From: JAQIBY01 sp034658655
GTDB taxonomy: Bacteria > Bacteroidota > Bacteroidia > Bacteroidales > ML635J-15
Direction: 5' to 3'
DNA: 18,650 nt
Assembly (NCBI GenBank): GCA_034658655.1
Contig: JAYEFQ010000054.1
Span: forward strand, 1 to 18,650
Shown: positions 15,765 through 18,650 of the stretch, piece after piece
How the letters are laid out: each line of letters begins with the position of its first letter
How positions within the stretch are numbered: position 1 is the stretch's first letter
Program-made: the position numbers and the translations under genes
Notes under the pieces: generated by a model
Told to the model about the DNA's origin: nothing
The model's input: the letters and a program-made list of their open reading frames with translations, nothing else
Databases searched by the model: none

Positions 15765-17444
15765 TTACTTTTTACGAATAATAATCGGTGCATGAATAAA
15801 AAACTGAGCATTTTCTTTCTTTCCTTCACTCGTATATTTTTTGAAATTCATATCTCTTTTTCTTACTGGGTTCAAGTTTAAATAATAATAATAATTATCA
15901 CCACCATAAACCAAACGATAAAGATTATGCAACATGAGATAATCAATGCCTGCAAACTCAAAATCTTTAGTTGCTCGTTTACTTGGCTCATGTGCAGGCC
16001 AAATAACTCGTGAGGATGTACACCAATGCACAGAATAATTTGCTTTTGTTGTATCGGAAAACGGACCATTTGGCGGCGCAGCAGCAAGTATATCAGCAAT
16101 AAAAGTTGAATCTTCTATCCACATTTCCGTGCCCGGATGATAAAAGTTTGCTAAATCTTCTTTATTCATTAAATAATTCGTCATAATCATATGCTCAAAG
16201 GTATGGTCAGCACGTTTATCACGTAATTGAAGAAAAATATCGTTTCGATTGCTATTAATATTTGCACTTGCAGCAAGGGTTCTAGGCAATACATCATTAT
16301 AGTTTTTTGGAAGCGGAATACTTACTCCTAATGGCAAAGGAATTTTCTTAAAAACAGCCATATTAAACAGTAACCTTTTCAATCCACGTTCTGATCTTTC
16401 ATAATGAAAATCATTGCCAGTTAATCGCTTACCATATTCCCCAAGTCCGTGAGCATTAATGAAAATCCCCATATCGTTGCCTGACCCTTCAGCAACATGT
16501 CTTTCTCGAATCGGATTTGTCATATACCAGCGTGTGGACAGGATAGATAAAAACTGATTTTTACTTTCACGGCCAATGCTATTCCATGGCTTTAAACACA
16601 TAGCAGCCTGATCTTCGGGCTGTTGCATGTTTTTAATTAAACGGTTTGTAAGGTCTTCAGTCCAGCGTTTAAAATCGACACTATCTTTTGTCATGATGCC
16701 TTGCTCCATTAAATAACGAGGAATCAATGGGTTTATAAAATTAAGTGGAACATTATAAATCGGCTCCTTCCCCATCAAATGATGCGTTAATGCCAAAGCC
16801 TCAAGCATGCGTATCATATTGTCCTGACTCATTGCTTGCATTGGTTCGATTCCTCGTTGAAAAACAGAAAAATATTTATTCGTTTTTGTTGAATCATCAT
16901 TTAATTTCCCAAATTCCATTCCAAAATGCGGGAAATATCTCATCCAAAATCCGAGACTCACATCATCGCGAAGCATAAAGCCATTAATATCAGCAGGATA
17001 TATTATGTATGCATTAATAGAATCGCCATCATGTAAGATTTTTTTATCCCAAAATTTCCGAAGATTGTATTCAGAGTATAAGTCAAGTCGTTCAATGGCA
17101 AGAAAAGCATACATTAATTCATTTAAGCTGTATTGATAATTGCCTCCATGCTGTTTCAGTAATTCAATTTCCGTTACTAACATACTGATGTAGTTATTGA
17201 AATTACTATTCCCATCGCTCCATCTTATGTTTTTATTTCCGTAGGAATCTGTTTTTCGGTCGATAGCCGGAATATTTACGCCATACAATTCAACATCAGG
17301 GCTTATCACGATAAACTCATCTTCAAGTCGTTGTCTGTAGTCTTGATATTTTTCCATCAAGTCCTCATCTAATGATTGGGACATCAGTGCTTCTGCTCCA
17401 AAAGCAAGAAAAAGTAAAATAAATCTCCATTTATTGACTTGCAT
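15765..17444 (-). CDS. Secreted protein of unknown family, helical, Bacteroidetes-type
   Basis: A 559-residue protein. The frame has an ATG at 17468, but I chose the one at 17444. MQVNKWRFILLFLAFGAEALMSQS then forms a clean signal peptide and the overlap with the upstream CDF gene falls to 14 bp. The mature part is mostly helical with few cysteines. Recognisable blocks are NIRWSDGNSNFNNYISMLVTE, then LNELMYAFLAIERLDLYSE, then INGFMLRDDV, MSQDNMIRMLEALALTHHL and DYLMLHNLYRLVYG. These look like an alpha/alpha-toroid-type helical repeat, but I cannot assign a catalytic family. Unlike its truncated paralogue at 14089-15309 it ends in IIIRKK with no T9SS sorting domain, so it should stay in the periplasm or leave by another route. 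The 14-bp overlap with the CDF gene suggests translational coupling and possibly a role tied to metal stress; that link is inference. Confidence 0.85.
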   Translation of the reverse strand: MQVNKWRFILLFLAFGAEALMSQSLDEDLMEKYQDYRQRLEDEFIVISPDVELYGVNIPAIDRKTDSYGNKNIRWSDGNSNFNNYISMLVTEIELLKQHGGNYQYSLNELMYAFLAIERLDLYSEYNLRKFWDKKILHDGDSINAYIIYPADINGFMLRDDVSLGFWMRYFPHFGMEFGKLNDDSTKTNKYFSVFQRGIEPMQAMSQDNMIRMLEALALTHHLMGKEPIYNVPLNFINPLIPRYLMEQGIMTKDSVDFKRWTEDLTNRLIKNMQQPEDQAAMCLKPWNSIGRESKNQFLSILSTRWYMTNPIRERHVAEGSGNDMGIFINAHGLGEYGKRLTGNDFHYERSERGLKRLLFNMAVFKKIPLPLGVSIPLPKNYNDVLPRTLAASANINSNRNDIFLQLRDKRADHTFEHMIMTNYLMNKEDLANFYHPGTEMWIEDSTFIADILAAAPPNGPFSDTTKANYSVHWCTSSRVIWPAHEPSKRATKDFEFAGIDYLMLHNLYRLVYGGDNYYYYLNLNPVRKRDMNFKKYTSEGKKENAQFFIHAPIIIRKK

Positions 17445-18297
17445 CGACTTGAATTGTTGGTTCAACATCTAACTCTTTTCGAACACGTTGACGTATTTCA
17501 TACATAATTTGGGTTACTTCACGCAATGGCATTTCCGGGTTAAGAACAATATGAAAACTTAATTCTTTATGATCGCCATACGAATGCAAATGAAAATGAT
17601 GTGATAAGACATCAAAACCAGCCACCTTGTTAGCAATATCACGTACTTTACGAATAAGCTCGCCATCTGCTTTTTTACCAAGGATGACATCAATAGCTTC
17701 AATGATAATTTTCCAAGCTGTCCACATAATAAGTGCTGAAACTAATAGCCCGAGCACTCCGTCGATCCACCATGCAAAAGACTGGAGAAATATCCCGACA
17801 AGGATAACCAACGAAGAAATTGCATCAGAACGATGATGCCAAGCATCCGCTTTAAGCGCCAGAGAATCGAGTTTTTTTGCTGCATGCAAAGAATAACGTG
17901 CCATGCCCTCTTTTACAAGTATAGAAACTGCAGTTACTATGATGGCAAAAAGTCCGAATTCTGTTGTTTCACCGGAAATAAGCTTTTGAATGGCTTCAAT
18001 ACCAAAGTTTAATCCGATCATTATTAATATAGCCCCAATAATGACCGAGGCGACCAACCGAAATCTTCCGTGTCCGTATGGATGATTCATATCGGGAGGC
18101 TTGACAGCAGCTTTATAAAAAACAATAAGGATGATTGAGGATGCAGAATCGGATAATGTATGCCATGCATCAGCCATTAAAGCGATGGATCCACTAATAA
18201 TTCCAACCCATAATTTGAAGATAAATAACATCACATTACCTGCAACTGCTATCCATCCTGCTCGATATGCAATTTTTTGATTTTCAATTTTAGCCAT
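17431..18297 (-). CDS. Cation diffusion facilitator (CDF) family metal efflux transporter
   Basis: A 288-residue inner-membrane antiporter that exports divalent metals such as Zn, Co, Fe or Mn in exchange for protons. Six hydrophobic segments precede a cytoplasmic C-terminal domain (about 210-288). The two metal-site motifs are both intact: H46-TLS-D50 in ADAWHTLSD (TM2) and H154-HRS-D158 in ADAWHHRSD (TM5). The conserved loop NHPYGHGRFR (71-80) is also present. The HxxxD/HxxxD pattern is that of zinc/cobalt-type members more than iron-type ones, but substrate cannot be settled from sequence. The C-terminal domain has several histidines (HHFHLHSYGDH) that may bind cytosolic metal. It is the first gene of a leftward pair and overlaps the secreted-protein gene by 14 bp. 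Its length and start match the family. Confidence 0.95.
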   Translation of the reverse strand: MAKIENQKIAYRAGWIAVAGNVMLFIFKLWVGIISGSIALMADAWHTLSDSASSIILIVFYKAAVKPPDMNHPYGHGRFRLVASVIIGAILIMIGLNFGIEAIQKLISGETTEFGLFAIIVTAVSILVKEGMARYSLHAAKKLDSLALKADAWHHRSDAISSLVILVGIFLQSFAWWIDGVLGLLVSALIMWTAWKIIIEAIDVILGKKADGELIRKVRDIANKVAGFDVLSHHFHLHSYGDHKELSFHIVLNPEMPLREVTQIMYEIRQRVRKELDVEPTIQVDASQ

Positions 18298-18322
18298 AAC
18301 GAAAAATCACTGCTTTATGCAG

Positions 18323-18353
18323 TAAAGGTATGGTTTTATTCGATTACAACCAA
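18323..18353 (-). promoter_or_regulatory. Candidate promoter of the CDF gene
   Basis: On the minus strand TTG (18353-18351) is followed after 20 bases by TACCTTTA (18330-18323), one mismatch from TAnnTTTG and one base longer than the usual 19-base spacer. A small hairpin ACTGC/GCAGT (18309-18313 with 18319-18323) lies between it and the start codon. The rest of 18354-18470 shows only a small imperfect palindrome (18401-18413). Confidence 0.35.
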
Positions 18354-18470
18354 GAACCCAAGTCTCTATTAAACTTGTTTGGCGATGCCGGATTTGAAAT
18401 TTCGAATATCGAATGAAAAATTATAAAGTTAATACTATACAATAAAACAATACGTTACAAAGAAAAAATG

Positions 18471-18650
18471 TAACTACTCAGTGCTAAAATTAAAAACATT
18501 AATTATTCAGACGCATTTGAAACGATAGCACGATAATACGCCACATGGCGGATGCAAAAAAAGAAAATATGGGACACCGGATAACAAACAAGAGGTTGCC
18601 TGCCTGCCAGCAGGCAACCTCTTGTTTATTCCAATGTTCTTTCTCAGATT
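18471..18650 (+). repeat. Hairpin-rich dispersed repeat, copy B (cut by window end)
   Basis: Matches 7885-8085 in reverse orientation from TAACTACTCAGTGCT to the last base of the window, so the element continues beyond 18650. The central hairpin spans 18586-18627, with an 18-bp perfect stem (AACAAGAGGTTGCCTGC plus one outer A-T pair) and a 6-base loop CTGCCA. A smaller hairpin CGCC/GGCG lies at 18540-18550. Compared with copy A it lacks the nested 29-base hairpin and one 8-base ACGATA-type unit, and it has a 16-base GC-rich addition in the middle of the palindrome. It starts 174 bases upstream of the CDF gene. Confidence 0.75.

Overview
The window looks like a chromosomal segment of a Bacteroidota bacterium, probably class Bacteroidia. 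It is AT-rich, has no obvious Shine-Dalgarno sites, and has a Bacteroidetes-type promoter (ATTG-N19-TAATTTTG) upstream of clpC. It also carries the gyrA/TPR operon divergent from clpC and a protein with a type IX secretion (T9SS) C-terminal sorting domain. I see no rRNA, tRNA or CRISPR array.

Layout. 1-1028: a 30-bp perfect palindrome, an exported MsrA gene (+), and an intergenic region ending in a terminator that serves the minus strand. 977-4945 (-): gyrA followed by a secreted TPR protein, likely one operon. 5050-7740 (+): promoter, clpC and a probable terminator. 7838-8150: a dispersed hairpin-rich repeat and a second terminator-like hairpin. 8191-13852 (+): a 1850-residue membrane-anchored bacterial alpha-2-macroglobulin with an intact CLEQ thioester motif, then a strong hairpin terminator. 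14089-18297 (-): a metal-cation efflux (CDF) gene overlapping by 14 bp a secreted protein of unknown family, then an IS3-type orfA remnant joined to an N-terminally truncated paralogue of that secreted protein. 18471-18650: a second copy of the dispersed repeat, cut by the window edge.

The most interesting structure is non-coding. A repeat of about 200 bp occurs at 7885-8085 and, in opposite orientation, at 18471-18650. The copies share roughly 90% of aligned bases. Their central palindromes differ by a compensatory base-pair exchange and by a symmetric GC-rich stem extension. Copy A also carries a nested hairpin of about 29 bp that copy B lacks and that resembles a hairpin at 929-958. Copy A has 11-bp terminal inverted repeats and 14-bp direct repeats near its edges, as in a MITE or REP-like non-autonomous element.

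Functionally the region mixes housekeeping genes (gyrase A, ClpC unfoldase) with envelope and stress genes (exported MsrA, macroglobulin, cation efflux, secreted proteins). The only clearly decaying coding part is the IS3 remnant and truncated paralogue at about 14.1-15.7 kb.
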